From assembly GCF_026847645.1 (NCBI RefSeq), contig NZ_JAPSMC010000015.1:1-57272 (forward strand): a stretch of 57,272 nt of DNA, read 5' to 3'. This document shows positions 27,023-35,937 of the stretch, piece after piece. The translations under genes and the position numbers were made by a program. Position 1 is the stretch's first letter; each line of letters begins with the position of its first letter. The notes beneath the pieces are model-generated. The model saw only the letters and a list, made by a program, of their open reading frames with translations. It had not been told where the DNA came from and searched no databases. This DNA is from Anoxybacillus sp. J5B_2022 (lineage in GTDB: Bacteria > Bacillota > Bacilli > Bacillales > Anoxybacillaceae).

Positions 27023-28623
27023 CGTTGCAAAAAAGCAAAACGGTTGCCAAATAACGAAGTAAGCAATCCGATCCGGTCGCTCATGAACCAATAAACACCG
27101 GCGCCAATTGCGGCGCTAATTGCGACAATCGCGATCGATTCGATTCGACCGCCACGATAGTGAAACAGCCACTCACATAAATGCCACACGACCGCTACCA
27201 CTACCGACATGATCGTCGTAAAAATCCCAATTAACATCGTGCGGCGAATGACAAAACGATAGCGGTAGTTCGTATATTTTTGAATGATGAACAAATTAAA
27301 CGTCACAGAAACGAAATAGCCAAACGTAGTGGCTAATACTGCTCCAACAGTCGCAAATCTCGTAATCAAAAATGTATTAAATAAAAGCTTCACAAACAAT
27401 CCGAGCATCAAACTAACAACGGTAAACCGCTGTTGGTTAATTCCTTGCAATACCGCAGCCGTTACGGAAAATAGCGCAAATAAAATTGCTGCTGGCGCAT
27501 ACCAGCGCAACACTTGTCCTCCAAGCGGGTCATAGCTGTAAAACGCCGCATACACCGGCTCCGCCAAAATCGCCATTCCCACTACCGCTGGGACGGTTAA
27601 AAACATCACGACTTGAAACGTTTGATTTAAATATTTCCGCAACGATTTCCGATCACCAGCGACATACGCTTTCGTAATCGTTGGAATGAGAGTTAACCCG
27701 AAGGAAGTCGCCAACGTCACCGGAATAATAACAAGCTTTTGTGCCCATACGTTAAAAATCGAGTATGCTTCTTCGGATATTTTCGCAAGCCCGATCGCCG
27801 CCATCGCCCGGTTAAACGTAAACTGGTCAATGAGCTGATAAAGCGGTGTCGCGAGTCCAACAAACACAAACGGAGCCGCATACATAATTAATTCTTTATA
27901 CATGTCTTTTAACGGCGGGTGAAGCTGCCCCCTGTCTTGTGCAAGCAGTTCTGTTAAATACGTTTTTCGTTTCCACCAATACCAAACGAGCACCGCAAGC
28001 CCGCCTAGCGCGCCGACGAACGCCGCAAACGTCGCCAAGCTAACCGCTGTCACAAGCGAACCGTGGAGCACACGCAAGACAATATAACAGCTCGCGAGCA
28101 AAAAAATGATGCGAATCAGCTGTTCCACCACTTGTGACGCCGCCGTTGGTCCCATCGATTCATGCCCTTGGAAAAACCCGCGAATTAAACTCATGACAGG
28201 CACGATAATTAAAGCGAAGCTGACAGCACGAATGACAGTGACAACATCGGCAACGGAATTTCCTTTTATCTGTTTGTCAATGACAAAAGGAGCAACCCAT
28301 GGGGCGATCATATAAAGAATAGCACAAGCGGCAATACCGGTAATCGTCATTAACAATAATCCTGAGCGGAACAACCGGTAACCGGTGCGGTACTCCCCTA
28401 GCGCATTATATTTCGAGACAAATTTCGAAACTGCCAGCGGTACCCCCGCTGTGGCAAGGCTAATAAAAATTTGGTAAGGCACATATCCATACGAATAAAG
28501 CGCTCCGCCCTGCTTTCCGACGAGCGGATAAAATGGGATGACATACACGAGCCCGAGAATGCGCGATAGCAATACCCCTGCGGTCAATATAAACGTCCCT
28601 CGCAACAATTTTGAAGATGACAT
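27001..28623 (-). CDS. ytgP: MATE/MOP-type flippase YtgP (SpoVB family, MurJ-like)
   Basis: 540 aa, GAAGGGATG ahead of the ATG. About fourteen transmembrane helices, starting LLRGTFILTAGVLLSRILGLVYVIPFY-like with the PF01943 pattern, and an extended basic C-terminus. B. subtilis YtgP/MurJ is one of two redundant lipid II flippases; SpoVB relatives act in spore cortex formation. Location next to ytfP and downstream of ytzG favours YtgP. The exact lipid substrate is inferred. Confidence 0.88.
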   Translation of the reverse strand: MSSSKLLRGTFILTAGVLLSRILGLVYVIPFYPLVGKQGGALYSYGYVPYQIFISLATAGVPLAVSKFVSKYNALGEYRTGYRLFRSGLLLMTITGIAACAILYMIAPWVAPFVIDKQIKGNSVADVVTVIRAVSFALIIVPVMSLIRGFFQGHESMGPTAASQVVEQLIRIIFLLASCYIVLRVLHGSLVTAVSLATFAAFVGALGGLAVLVWYWWKRKTYLTELLAQDRGQLHPPLKDMYKELIMYAAPFVFVGLATPLYQLIDQFTFNRAMAAIGLAKISEEAYSIFNVWAQKLVIIPVTLATSFGLTLIPTITKAYVAGDRKSLRKYLNQTFQVVMFLTVPAVVGMAILAEPVYAAFYSYDPLGGQVLRWYAPAAILFALFSVTAAVLQGINQQRFTVVSLMLGLFVKLLFNTFLITRFATVGAVLATTFGYFVSVTFNLFIIQKYTNYRYRFVIRRTMLIGIFTTIMSVVVAVVWHLCEWLFHYRGGRIESIAIVAISAAIGAGVYWFMSDRIGLLTSLFGNRFAFLQRKKKAVS

Positions 28624-28740
28624 AACATCCCTTCCCTAGAATGCAACTTTTCATAACTACTGTATTTTATCACATTCACAATAAAGTCGAGAAATTTTCT
28701 TCTCTTGACTATAATAGAGAAAGAAAGGTTGGTGGAGCAA

Positions 28741-30009
28741 GTGAAGTATGATGTGATCGTCATCGGCGGCGGACCGTCCGGATTAATGGCAGCGATTGCC
28801 GCTGGAGAGCAAAAAGCGAGCGTGCTTTTGCTTGATAAAGGACACAAACTCGGCCGCAAGCTTGCGATTTCTGGAGGCGGACGCTGCAATGTGACAAACC
28901 GGTTGCCTGTCGATGAACTTATCAAGCATATCCCTGGGAATGGCCGGTTTTTATATAGCGCGTTTTCTGTCTTTAACAATGAAGACATTATTCGCTTTTT
29001 TGAGGGGCTTGGCGTTCAGCTCAAAGAAGAGGATCACGGTCGAATGTTTCCGGTGACAGACGATGCGCAATCCGTTGTCCGCGCATTGATTCATGAGCTT
29101 GAGCGGCTCGGGGTACATATTCGTCTCAACAGCCCTGTTGCCGATGTCGAATACAAAGATGGAAAAACGATCGGCGTCACATTAAAAACGGGAGAATTTA
29201 TCGCTGCCACAAGCGTCGTTATTGCCGTCGGAGGAAAATCGGTACCGCATACCGGCTCAACTGGGGACGGCTACGCATGGGCGGAAAAAGCAGGGCATAC
29301 CGTGACCGAGTTATTTCCGACAGAAGTGCCGATTATTTCGCATGAGCCGTTTGTGGAAGCACGCACGCTACAAGGGTTGTCGCTGCGCGATGTGGCGTTG
29401 AGCGTCCTTAACGAAAAAGGAAAACCGATTGTAACGCATCGCATGGATATGATTTTTACCCATTTTGGCATTTCTGGCCCGGCGGCGCTTCGCTGCAGCC
29501 AATTCGTCGTCAAAGAATTAAAAAAAGCAGATGCGGTGACGATGAGCATTGATGCGCTTCCTAATGCCAATGGAGAAGCGCTATTTCAAAAGATCATCGC
29601 CACGATGAAGAGCGAGCCAAAAAAGGCGGTCAAAAATGTATTAAAAAGACTGCTCCCAGAACGGTATTTATTATTTTTGCTAGAGCAAAACGACATCGAT
29701 CCTCAAGCACCAGCAAGTACGGTTTCGCACGAAAAAGTGCGCGCGTTTGTCTTAAGCTGCAAGCAATTCACGTTTCACGTCCACGGCACGTTGCCGCTGG
29801 AAAAAGCGTTCGTCACCGGCGGCGGCGTGTCGGTAAAGGAAATACACCCGAAAGAAATGGCGTCGAAACGGATGGAAGGGCTTTATTTTTGCGGCGAAAT
29901 TTTAGACATTCACGGCTACACGGGCGGCTATAACATTACTGCCGCACTCGTCACCGGAAGGCTTGCGGGAATAAATGCAGCCAAATATGCATTGAATAAT
30001 CGAGCCTAG
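28741..30009 (+). CDS. ytfP: FAD-dependent oxidoreductase YtfP (HI0933/BaiN family)
   Basis: 422 aa from a GTG at 28741 with GGTGGAG immediately upstream; the longer frame has no ribosome site. The Rossmann motif [15 protein letters not shown] is at residues 3-18, then [16 protein letters not shown], a family hallmark, [18 protein letters not shown] in the middle, and [15 protein letters not shown] near the C-terminus. The family binds FAD and includes the bile-acid reductase BaiN, but the B. subtilis substrate is unknown. Divergent from ytgP. Confidence 0.88.
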   Translation: MKYDVIVIGGGPSGLMAAIAAGEQKASVLLLDKGHKLGRKLAISGGGRCNVTNRLPVDELIKHIPGNGRFLYSAFSVFNNEDIIRFFEGLGVQLKEEDHGRMFPVTDDAQSVVRALIHELERLGVHIRLNSPVADVEYKDGKTIGVTLKTGEFIAATSVVIAVGGKSVPHTGSTGDGYAWAEKAGHTVTELFPTEVPIISHEPFVEARTLQGLSLRDVALSVLNEKGKPIVTHRMDMIFTHFGISGPAALRCSQFVVKELKKADAVTMSIDALPNANGEALFQKIIATMKSEPKKAVKNVLKRLLPERYLLFLLEQNDIDPQAPASTVSHEKVRAFVLSCKQFTFHVHGTLPLEKAFVTGGGVSVKEIHPKEMASKRMEGLYFCGEILDIHGYTGGYNITAALVTGRLAGINAAKYALNNRA

Positions 30010-30031
30010 CCATTTTTTGGTTAGGCTCGAT
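29998..30031. terminator. shared hairpin between ytfP and cse60
   Basis: TCGAGCCTA and TAGGCTCGA pair in a long stem enclosing GCCATTTTTTGGT. Both convergent genes end inside it. The T-run lies in the loop rather than after the stem, so its strength as a terminator is uncertain. Confidence 0.55.
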
Positions 30032-30200
30032 AAATGACCATCGCCGAGAAGCAATAAATTTGCTCACCTTCCGATTCCATTAAGGCGACATCATACTTAA
30101 TGTCGATCAGCTGCCCTTCTTTCAATCCCGATAAAAACTTATTGACGGAAACTTCTAAATCTTTCTCGTGCTCTTCATCAAACAATTTTACTTTATACAC
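30021..30200 (-). CDS. cse60: sporulation protein Cse60 (YteV)
   Basis: 59 aa from GTG at 30200, with GGGGGGAGG just ahead. The sequence starts VYKVKLFDEEHEKDLE and ends QIYCFSAMVIYRA, closely matching the small sigma-E-controlled Cse60 protein that lies between ytfP and leuS in B. subtilis. It is soluble, acidic and without a known activity. Its stop codon is inside the hairpin shared with ytfP. It falls below common length cut-offs. Confidence 0.85.
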   Translation of the reverse strand: MYKVKLFDEEHEKDLEVSVNKFLSGLKEGQLIDIKYDVALMESEGEQIYCFSAMVIYRA

Positions 30201-30250
30201 GTTCCTCCCCCCTTAAACCTATATTTCTTTCCTTATCCATAAAACCCTGC

Positions 30251-30286
30251 AAATAAAAAACGAAGCCGTCAAAGCTTCGTTTTTTT
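30251..30286 (-). terminator. terminator of ytwF
   Basis: AACGAAGC and GCTTCGTT with a 7-base loop, flanked by A-runs and T-runs on both sides; on the minus strand it ends in TTTTTTATT just after the ytwF stop. Confidence 0.88.
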
Positions 30287-30596
30287 ATGGTTGAATGATG
30301 TCTCCGTCCCAGGCGAGCATGCCGCCGGCCATGTTGCATACGTTATAGCCCATTTCTTGCAAATAGTAACACACATTTCCGCTCCGTGCGCCGGAACGAC
30401 AAATGAAAATGTATTCTTCTTCTTTATTGAACTCGTCTAAGCGGTTCGGAATGTCGCCCATTCGAATATGCTTTGCTCCTGGAATCATGCCGAGCGCCAC
30501 TTCTTCCTCTTCGCGCACATCGATTAAATTTAGCTTCTCTCCACTCTCGAGTTTCTTTTTCAGTTCTTCAGCTGTAATCTCTTTTATTTCTTGCAT
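30285..30596 (-). CDS. ytwF: rhodanese-domain protein YtwF
   Basis: 103 aa; GAAAGGGG precedes the ATG. A single rhodanese domain with NLIDVREEEEVALGMIPGA-type CH2A and the active loop CRSGARSGNV carrying the persulfide cysteine. Single-domain rhodaneses carry sulfane sulfur for thiolation reactions such as tRNA s2U. Located 50 bases after leuS. Confidence 0.9.
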   Translation of the reverse strand: MQEIKEITAEELKKKLESGEKLNLIDVREEEEVALGMIPGAKHIRMGDIPNRLDEFNKEEEYIFICRSGARSGNVCYYLQEMGYNVCNMAGGMLAWDGDIIQP

Positions 30597-30617
30597 GGTC
30601 CAATCCCCTTTCTTAAG

Positions 30618-30647
30618 CCCCCACTATTCATCGTGGGGGACTTTTTT
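30618..30647 (+). terminator. hairpin between leuS and ytwF, T-run on the plus strand
   Basis: CCCCCAC and GTGGGGG form a perfect 7-bp stem with an 8-base loop; the plus strand continues ACTTTTTTAG. Both flanking genes are on the minus strand, where the stem is followed by CTTAAG and would not be a classical terminator. Confidence 0.5.
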
Positions 30648-33063
30648 AGTTCGCAACAATATTGACTAATTTTCCAGGAACAGCGATGACTTTACGCACC
30701 GTTTTTCCTTCAATTTGTTCTTTAATTTTGGCATCTTCCATGGCAATTTGCTCTAGTTGCTCTTTCGAAGCGTCCGCCGGAACGCTTACTTTCGCCCGAA
30801 CTTTGCCGTTGACTTGCACAACGATCTCGACTTCGTCTTCAACGAGTTTCGCTTCGTCGTATGCCGGCCACGCTTCATACGCAATCGTATTCGTATGGCC
30901 TAGCTTTTCCCATAATTCTTCGGCAATGTGCGGGCAAACTGGCGACAACAATTTGACGAAGCCTTCCATATATGCTTTTGGCAATACTGGCGCTTTATAC
31001 GCTTCGTTAATAAACACCATTAATTGCGAAATCGCGGTATTGAAGCGAATCGCTTCGTAATCTTCCGTCACTTTTTTCACTGTTTGATGATAAACGCGTT
31101 CAAGCGTGTCCGTTTCCGGATTTTCGACGATTTTCGGATTTAACTCGCCATTTTCTTCGACGAATAAACGCCAGACGCGATCTAAAAAGCGGCGGGCACC
31201 GTCAAGCCCTTTTGTCGACCACGCAATCGACGCTTCCAAAGGCCCCATGAACATTTCGTATAAACGTAACGTGTCCGCACCGTGGCTTTCGATAATATCA
31301 TCCGGATTGACGACATTTCCTTTCGATTTGCTCATCTTTTCGTTGTTTTCGCCAAGAATCATGCCTTGGTTAAATAACTTTTGGAACGGCTCTTTTGTCG
31401 GCACAACACCGATGTCGTATAAAAATTTATGCCAGAAGCGCGCGTATAACAAATGAAGAACGGCATGTTCCGCCCCTCCGATGTAAATATCAACCGGAAG
31501 CCATTTTTTCAACTTTTCCGGATCAGCAAGCTGCTCACTGTTGTGCGGATCGATGTAGCGCAAGTAGTACCAGCAGCTTCCCGCCCATTGCGGCATCGTG
31601 TTCGTTTCCCGGCGTCCTTTTTTCCCTGTTTTCGGATCAACGACGTTGACCCATTCTTCAATGTTCGCAAGCGGTGATTCGCCTGTTCCGGACGGTTTAA
31701 TTTCATCCGTCTTCGGAAGCACAAGCGGAAGTTCCTCTTCCGGCACCGGCGTCATCGTGCCATCTTCCCAGTGGATAATCGGAATCGGCTCGCCCCAGTA
31801 GCGCTGGCGGCTAAACAGCCAGTCGCGCAATCGATACGATACTTTCTTTTCCCCTTTTCCGTTCGCTTCGAGCCATTCGATCATCTTTTTAATCGCTTCT
31901 TCTTTATTTAATCCGTTTAAGAAATCGGAATTCACATGCTGCCCGTCGCCTGTATACGCTTCTTTTGTAATGTCACCGCCGGCAACGACTTCTTTAATCG
32001 GCAAGTTGAATTTTTTCGCAAATTCATAGTCGCGCTCGTCATGCGCCGGCACTGCCATAATCGCGCCTGTTCCGTAGCTCATGAGCACATAATCGGCAAT
32101 CCAAATTGGCAATTTTTCGCCGTTAACCGGGTTGATCGCATACGCACCTGTAAACACCCCTGTTTTTTCTTTTGCTAAATCGGTGCGTTCAAGATCGCTT
32201 TTGCTTTGAATTTGTTGTAAATATGCTTCTACTGCCCCTTTTTGTTCTGGCGTCGTAATTTTTTCGACGAGCGGATGCTCAGGGGCAAGCACTGCGTATG
32301 TCGCGCCAAACAACGTATCTGGACGGGTCGTAAATACCGTGAACGTTTCCTCATGTCCGTCGATCGCAAAGTGGACGTGCGCCCCTTCTGAACGGCCGAT
32401 CCAGTTGCGCTGCATTTCTTTAATGCTTTCCGGCCAATCAAGTTCTTCCAAATCTTCAAGCAAGCGGTCCGCATATGCGGTAATGCGAAGCATCCATTGT
32501 TTCATCGGTTTACGAATGACCGGGTGCCCGCCACGCTCGCTTTTTCCATCGATCACTTCTTCATTGGCAAGCACCGTTCCTAACGCTGGGCACCAGTTGA
32601 CCGGTACTTCATCGATATAGGCTAAGCCTTTTTCATACAACTTTAAGAAAATCCATTGTGTCCATTTGTAGTAGTTCGGATCGGTCGTATTGACTTCGCG
32701 ATCCCAGTCATACGAAAAACCGAGCGATTTAATTTGGCGACGGAAGTTGTCAATATTTTTTTTCGTAAATTCGGCCGGATCGTTGCCAGTATCAAGCGCA
32801 TACTGCTCCGCTGGCAAACCGAACGCGTCCCACCCCATTGGATGCAATACGTTATACCCTTGCATCCGTTTCATGCGCGCCAAAATATCGGTCGCCGTGT
32901 ACCCTTCTGGATGGCCGACATGGAGGCCAGCGCCGGACGGATACGGAAACATATCAAGCGCATAAAATTTTCGCTTTCCATCCTCTTCGGTCGTTTTAAA
33001 TGTCTTATTCTCTTCCCAATACTCCTGCCATTTTTTCTCAATCTCGCGATGATTGAAGCTCAT
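30646..33063 (-). CDS. leuS: leucyl-tRNA synthetase
   Basis: 805 aa from the ATG at 33063 with GAGGAGG ahead. Class I signatures: [12 protein letters not shown] (HIGH form) near residue 50 and KMSKSKGN near 575, with the CP1 editing domain between ([14 protein letters not shown]) and a C-terminal anticodon-binding region ([13 protein letters not shown]). Length is typical for Bacillus LeuRS. Expression is governed by the T-box leader at 33100-33340. Confidence 0.97.
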   Translation of the reverse strand: MSFNHREIEKKWQEYWEENKTFKTTEEDGKRKFYALDMFPYPSGAGLHVGHPEGYTATDILARMKRMQGYNVLHPMGWDAFGLPAEQYALDTGNDPAEFTKKNIDNFRRQIKSLGFSYDWDREVNTTDPNYYKWTQWIFLKLYEKGLAYIDEVPVNWCPALGTVLANEEVIDGKSERGGHPVIRKPMKQWMLRITAYADRLLEDLEELDWPESIKEMQRNWIGRSEGAHVHFAIDGHEETFTVFTTRPDTLFGATYAVLAPEHPLVEKITTPEQKGAVEAYLQQIQSKSDLERTDLAKEKTGVFTGAYAINPVNGEKLPIWIADYVLMSYGTGAIMAVPAHDERDYEFAKKFNLPIKEVVAGGDITKEAYTGDGQHVNSDFLNGLNKEEAIKKMIEWLEANGKGEKKVSYRLRDWLFSRQRYWGEPIPIIHWEDGTMTPVPEEELPLVLPKTDEIKPSGTGESPLANIEEWVNVVDPKTGKKGRRETNTMPQWAGSCWYYLRYIDPHNSEQLADPEKLKKWLPVDIYIGGAEHAVLHLLYARFWHKFLYDIGVVPTKEPFQKLFNQGMILGENNEKMSKSKGNVVNPDDIIESHGADTLRLYEMFMGPLEASIAWSTKGLDGARRFLDRVWRLFVEENGELNPKIVENPETDTLERVYHQTVKKVTEDYEAIRFNTAISQLMVFINEAYKAPVLPKAYMEGFVKLLSPVCPHIAEELWEKLGHTNTIAYEAWPAYDEAKLVEDEVEIVVQVNGKVRAKVSVPADASKEQLEQIAMEDAKIKEQIEGKTVRKVIAVPGKLVNIVAN

Positions 33064-33099
33064 ATTCTTTCCTCCTCTTTCATGCAGTACAAAGCTAAA

Positions 33100-33340
33100 C
33101 AAAAAACCTCACGCCCTTCTTAAAGGGACGAGAGGCTATTTTCCCGCGGTACCACCCAATTTAGCACGCAAAAATGGCGCGCTCGCTCGTTTCCTTAACG
33201 CAGATTCACGGCGAACATTACTAGGCACAAGACCGTTCACATCCGCAACTCGAAGGCGAGTTCGTGAACAAACTTCGGTTGACTCGCACCAGCCGTCAAC
33301 TCTCTGTAGTCCGTTATGCCCACTACTACTCCTTTTCACC
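33100..33340 (-). promoter_or_regulatory. T-box leader (leucine) of leuS
   Basis: The T-box core GGGTGGTACCGCGGG is at 33143-33157 (complement). Stem I elements are visible: AGAGAG, the GGTGCGAG distal loop closed by GTTGAC/GTCAAC, and a specifier loop GAACTCGCC in which CTC (33258-33260) is a leucine codon. The terminator (CCTCTCGTCCC..GGGCGTGAGG, TTTTTTG) is at 33100-33136. Uncharged tRNA-Leu would stabilise the antiterminator through the T-box bulge. Confidence 0.95.
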
Positions 33341-33368
33341 GTTATTTGGCAATATTTTTATATTTTAT

Positions 33369-33397
33369 ATTTTAAAAAATTTGTCGGTTCATTGCAA
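33369..33397 (-). promoter_or_regulatory. promoter of the leuS T-box transcript
   Basis: TTGCAA and TAAAAT with a 17-base spacer on the minus strand, about 30 bases before the first T-box stem. Confidence 0.6.
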
Positions 33398-33485
33398 GTA
33401 GGGGACGGCAAAATCACTTTTCGCTAAAAACGATACGATTGCTTTATCATTATTATGCAATTTCCATTGCGCGGTTACTGTTATA

Positions 33486-33519
33486 CAAAAAAGAGCTTTC
33501 TATCGTAGAAAGCTCTTTA
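33486..33519 (-). terminator. terminator of the 50-aa gene
   Basis: A perfect 13-bp stem (AAAGAGCTTTCTA and its complement) with a 3-base loop, then TTTTGTAT on the minus strand. Confidence 0.88.
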
Positions 33520-33524
33520 AAACA

Positions 33525-33677
33525 TTACTGCTCGATATGTTGTTTCGATTTTTGCGGCTGTCCGCCGGTCTCTTCGTATGCTTCTTTCGCTTGCTTCACT
33601 GGATCAAAGTCATCGGCGTTGTTGATCCCGTTTCTCGTTTTTTGTTCCGGATTGTTTTGCTTTGAACGTTTTTTCAT
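33525..33677 (-). CDS. small conserved hydrophilic protein, 50 aa
   Basis: ATG at 33677 preceded by AGGGGGGAT; stop TAA at 33525-33527, then a strong terminator. The protein begins KKRSKQNNPEQKTRNG and contains DFDPVKQAKEAYEETGG, polar throughout and with no hydrophobic core, so probably disordered until bound. I recall similar short proteins in Bacillaceae, sometimes mislabelled as glycogen proteins, but cannot name a function. Good codon use, ribosome site and terminator make it a real gene. Confidence 0.75.
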   Translation of the reverse strand: MKKRSKQNNPEQKTRNGINNADDFDPVKQAKEAYEETGGQPQKSKQHIEQ

Positions 33678-33687
33678 TATATCCCCC

Positions 33688-33951
33688 CTAATGACCTAGT
33701 AAAATCATGTCATTTTGCAATTGTTCCAGCTGTAAACGCATGCGATGCAATTGCTCGCGCTGCTGGGCGTTGCAGCTTAACGCGAAATGGGCTAAATCAT
33801 TCACTGCATTTTCGAGCATTTGCTGCGCATTCGTATACGCCTCATCATTGTAATGCTCTTGTCGTTGCGCTTCTGTGTATTGCTCTTTAGCGTACCGAAT
33901 CACATCTTCACAATGTTGTAAAAACTCATCCACTGATTGCCGCGTCGCCAT
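33688..33951 (-). CDS. ytzC: YtzC family protein (DUF2524)
   Basis: 87 aa from the ATG at 33951, which has GGAGGGA ahead; the longer frame has none. Entirely helical, with two long amphipathic helices (QSVDEFLQHCEDVIRYAKEQ, LHRMRLQLEQLQNDMI) of the kind seen in coiled-coil or adaptor proteins. Position next to ytqA agrees with B. subtilis ytzC. Function unknown. Confidence 0.85.
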   Translation of the reverse strand: MATRQSVDEFLQHCEDVIRYAKEQYTEAQRQEHYNDEAYTNAQQMLENAVNDLAHFALSCNAQQREQLHRMRLQLEQLQNDMILLGH

Positions 33952-34090
33952 CTTATTCCCTCCAGCTGAAAAATAATCGTTGTCCATTTTTAATGTGCGC
34001 ACTTCTTCTTCGTATTATGACGCTAATGATTGGAAACAGTCGATTTTTCCGCTTAATCGTGCTACAATGCTAAAATGACAACTATCGTAA

Positions 34091-34342
34091 TTAACAAGGA
34101 AAGCCAATAAGGCGGAACGGTTTGTCAAAGGGTTTCAGCTATTTGACAAAGTTCTGTACAATCGTCAAGAATGTTTTGTGTTTGGCAGAAGAAGTAGCGG
34201 ATATTTCGACTTTCGGTTGTTAGATGGCACAAGAATCCATGCTTCGGCAAGTGATAAGAAACTAAAAAAAGTGGAGCATGCGAGCACATTATTGATTGAA
34301 AGGAGGAAGGGCGATTCCTCCCCGACTTTCGCTCTCGCTTAG
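34091..34342 (+). pseudogene. C-terminal remnant of IscB (IS200/IS605-associated RNA-guided nuclease)
   Basis: An open frame of about 83 codons without a start codon or ribosome site. Its translation (FVKGFQLFDKVLY, CFVFGRRSSGYFDFRLLDG, IHASASDKKLKK, TLLIERRKGD) reads as the C-terminal, target-motif-recognising end of IscB. The N-terminal PLMP, RuvC, bridge-helix and HNH parts are missing. It runs into a right-end hairpin of the IS200/IS605 type. Identification is from recall of the family pattern; a search would settle it. No transposase or omega RNA is evident in the window. Confidence 0.75.
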
Positions 34343-34351
34343 AAGTCGGGG
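34320..34351 (+). mobile_element. right-end hairpin of an IS200/IS605-type element
   Basis: CCCCGACTT and AAGTCGGGG form a perfect 9-bp stem with a 14-base loop, preceded by GGCGATTCCT and followed by TCTCCTCGC. This arrangement is the usual subterminal hairpin at the right end of IscB/TnpB-carrying IS605-group elements in thermophilic bacilli. The left end is not found. Confidence 0.7.
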
Positions 34352-34363
34352 TCTCCTCGCCCG

Positions 34364-35329
34364 ATGATGATGAATATGAACCCTTTTCCATATAGCAATG
34401 ACAATAAACGATATCACACATGGAATTACCACTTGCGACAAACGTTCGGTCATAAAGTATTTAAAGTCGCCCTTGACGGCGGCTTTGATTGTCCGAATCG
34501 CGACGGCACGGTCGCATACGGCGGCTGCACGTTTTGTAGCGCAGCCGGCTCTGGCGACTTTGCTGGCAACCGCGCCGATGATTTAGTGACCCAATTTCAT
34601 GACATTAAAGAAAAAATGCATGCGAAATGGAAAGACGGAAAATATTTAGCGTATTTTCAGGCGTTCACAAACACGCATGCGCCAGTGGAAGTGTTGCGCG
34701 AAAAATATGAAACCGTCTTAAAGCTAGACGACGTCGTCGGTTTATCGATTGCGACACGTCCTGACTGCCTTCCAGACGATGTCGTGGAATATTTAGCGGA
34801 ACTAAACGACCGCACATATTTATGGGTCGAGCTTGGCCTACAAACGGTTCACGAACGAACCGCACTTTTGATCAACCGCGCCCACGACTTTGAATGTTAT
34901 GTGGATGGTGTAAACAAACTTCGCAAACACGGTATTCGCGTCTGCTCTCATATTATTAACGGACTGCCGCTTGAAGACTATGACATGATGATGGAAACCG
35001 CAAGAACAGTCGCAAACCTTGATGTGCAAGGCATTAAAATTCATTTATTGCATTTGTTAAAAGGCACGCCTATGGTGAAACAATACGAAAAAGGAATGTT
35101 ACAGTTTTTATCGTTCGATGAATACGTCCAGCTTGTTTGTGATCAGTTAGAAATATTACCGCCGGAAATGGTCGTTCACCGCATTACCGGCGATGGGCCG
35201 ATTGATTTAATGATTGGCCCAATGTGGAGCGTGAACAAATGGGAAGTGTTAAATGCCATTGATGCAGAATTGGAACGACGCAATAGCTATCAAGGAAGAT
35301 ATTACAAAAAAGAGGCGATCCACCGATGA
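34364..35329 (+). CDS. mnmL: radical SAM protein YtqA (MnmL)
   Basis: 321 aa. The [4Fe-4S] cluster motif is CPNRDGTVAYGGCTFC near residue 40, the TIGR01212/Elp3-like spacing. Family work in B. subtilis assigns YtqA (MnmL) and YtqB (MnmM) to 5-methylaminomethyl-2-thiouridine formation at tRNA wobble positions in species lacking MnmC. The start is one of several ATGs (34364-34376). None has a ribosome site, because the sequence just ahead is the right end of the IS remnant. It overlaps mnmM by four bases (ATGA). Confidence 0.9.
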   Translation: MMMNMNPFPYSNDNKRYHTWNYHLRQTFGHKVFKVALDGGFDCPNRDGTVAYGGCTFCSAAGSGDFAGNRADDLVTQFHDIKEKMHAKWKDGKYLAYFQAFTNTHAPVEVLREKYETVLKLDDVVGLSIATRPDCLPDDVVEYLAELNDRTYLWVELGLQTVHERTALLINRAHDFECYVDGVNKLRKHGIRVCSHIINGLPLEDYDMMMETARTVANLDVQGIKIHLLHLLKGTPMVKQYEKGMLQFLSFDEYVQLVCDQLEILPPEMVVHRITGDGPIDLMIGPMWSVNKWEVLNAIDAELERRNSYQGRYYKKEAIHR

Positions 35330-35898
35330 AACTTGCCCGCATTCTTCCGTTCGCCCGCTCGTTGCTTGACCTCGCCGTCCAACCGGGAGACATCGCTGTC
35401 GATGCCACCGTCGGCAACGGGCACGATACGCTTTATTTAGCAGAACGAGTAGGAAAAAACGGTCACGTATTCGGCTTTGATATTCAGACACAGGCGATCG
35501 AAAATACAGCGAAACGTTTGCAAGAACACGCGGTATATGAACAAGTGACATTGTTTCATGCGAGCCACGACACGCTCATCGAAAAAATTCCAACGCACGT
35601 TCACGGGCGCATTACAGGCGCAATTTTCAATCTTGGCTACTTGCCGGGGGGCGATAAACAAATTGTCACTAAACCAGCGTCCACCATTCGCGCCGTCGAG
35701 CAACTGCTTGATATCATGGTTCCAGAAGGAATCATTGTACTCGTGATTTACCATGGGCACCCAGAAGGGGCGATCGAACGGGATGCGGTGCTTTCGTACG
35801 TTGCAACGATTGACCAGCAACGTGCCCACGTATTGCGCTATCAGTTCATCAACCAAATCAATCACCCGCCGTTTATTGTTGCGATAGAAAAAAGATAA
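35326..35898 (+). CDS. mnmM: tRNA 5-aminomethyl-2-thiouridine methyltransferase (MnmM, YtqB)
   Basis: 190 aa, class I SAM-dependent fold: AVDATVGNGHDTLYLA (SAM loop, residues ~24-40), VFGFDIQTQAIENT, the NLGYLPGGDK catalytic motif typical of YtqB, and VIYHGHPEG. It methylates nm5s2U to mnm5s2U in tRNA. The start overlaps the mnmL stop, so the two are translationally coupled. Confidence 0.92.
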   Translation: MKLARILPFARSLLDLAVQPGDIAVDATVGNGHDTLYLAERVGKNGHVFGFDIQTQAIENTAKRLQEHAVYEQVTLFHASHDTLIEKIPTHVHGRITGAIFNLGYLPGGDKQIVTKPASTIRAVEQLLDIMVPEGIIVLVIYHGHPEGAIERDAVLSYVATIDQQRAHVLRYQFINQINHPPFIVAIEKR

Positions 35899-35899
35899 A

Positions 35900-35937
35900 A
35901 AGCTGCCTCTCCAAAAACGAAGGCAGCCTTTATTTTT
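35900..35937. terminator. bidirectional terminator of mnmM and ytpB
   Basis: GCTGCCT and AGGCAGC with a 12-base loop; TTTATTTTT follows on the plus strand and TTTTTATC on the minus strand. The convergent ytpB ends inside it. Confidence 0.88.

Noticed and set aside
33952-34090. Left end or omega RNA of the IscB element
   Set aside because: No hairpin or scaffold-like sequence is visible between ytzC and the remnant; only a probable native promoter.
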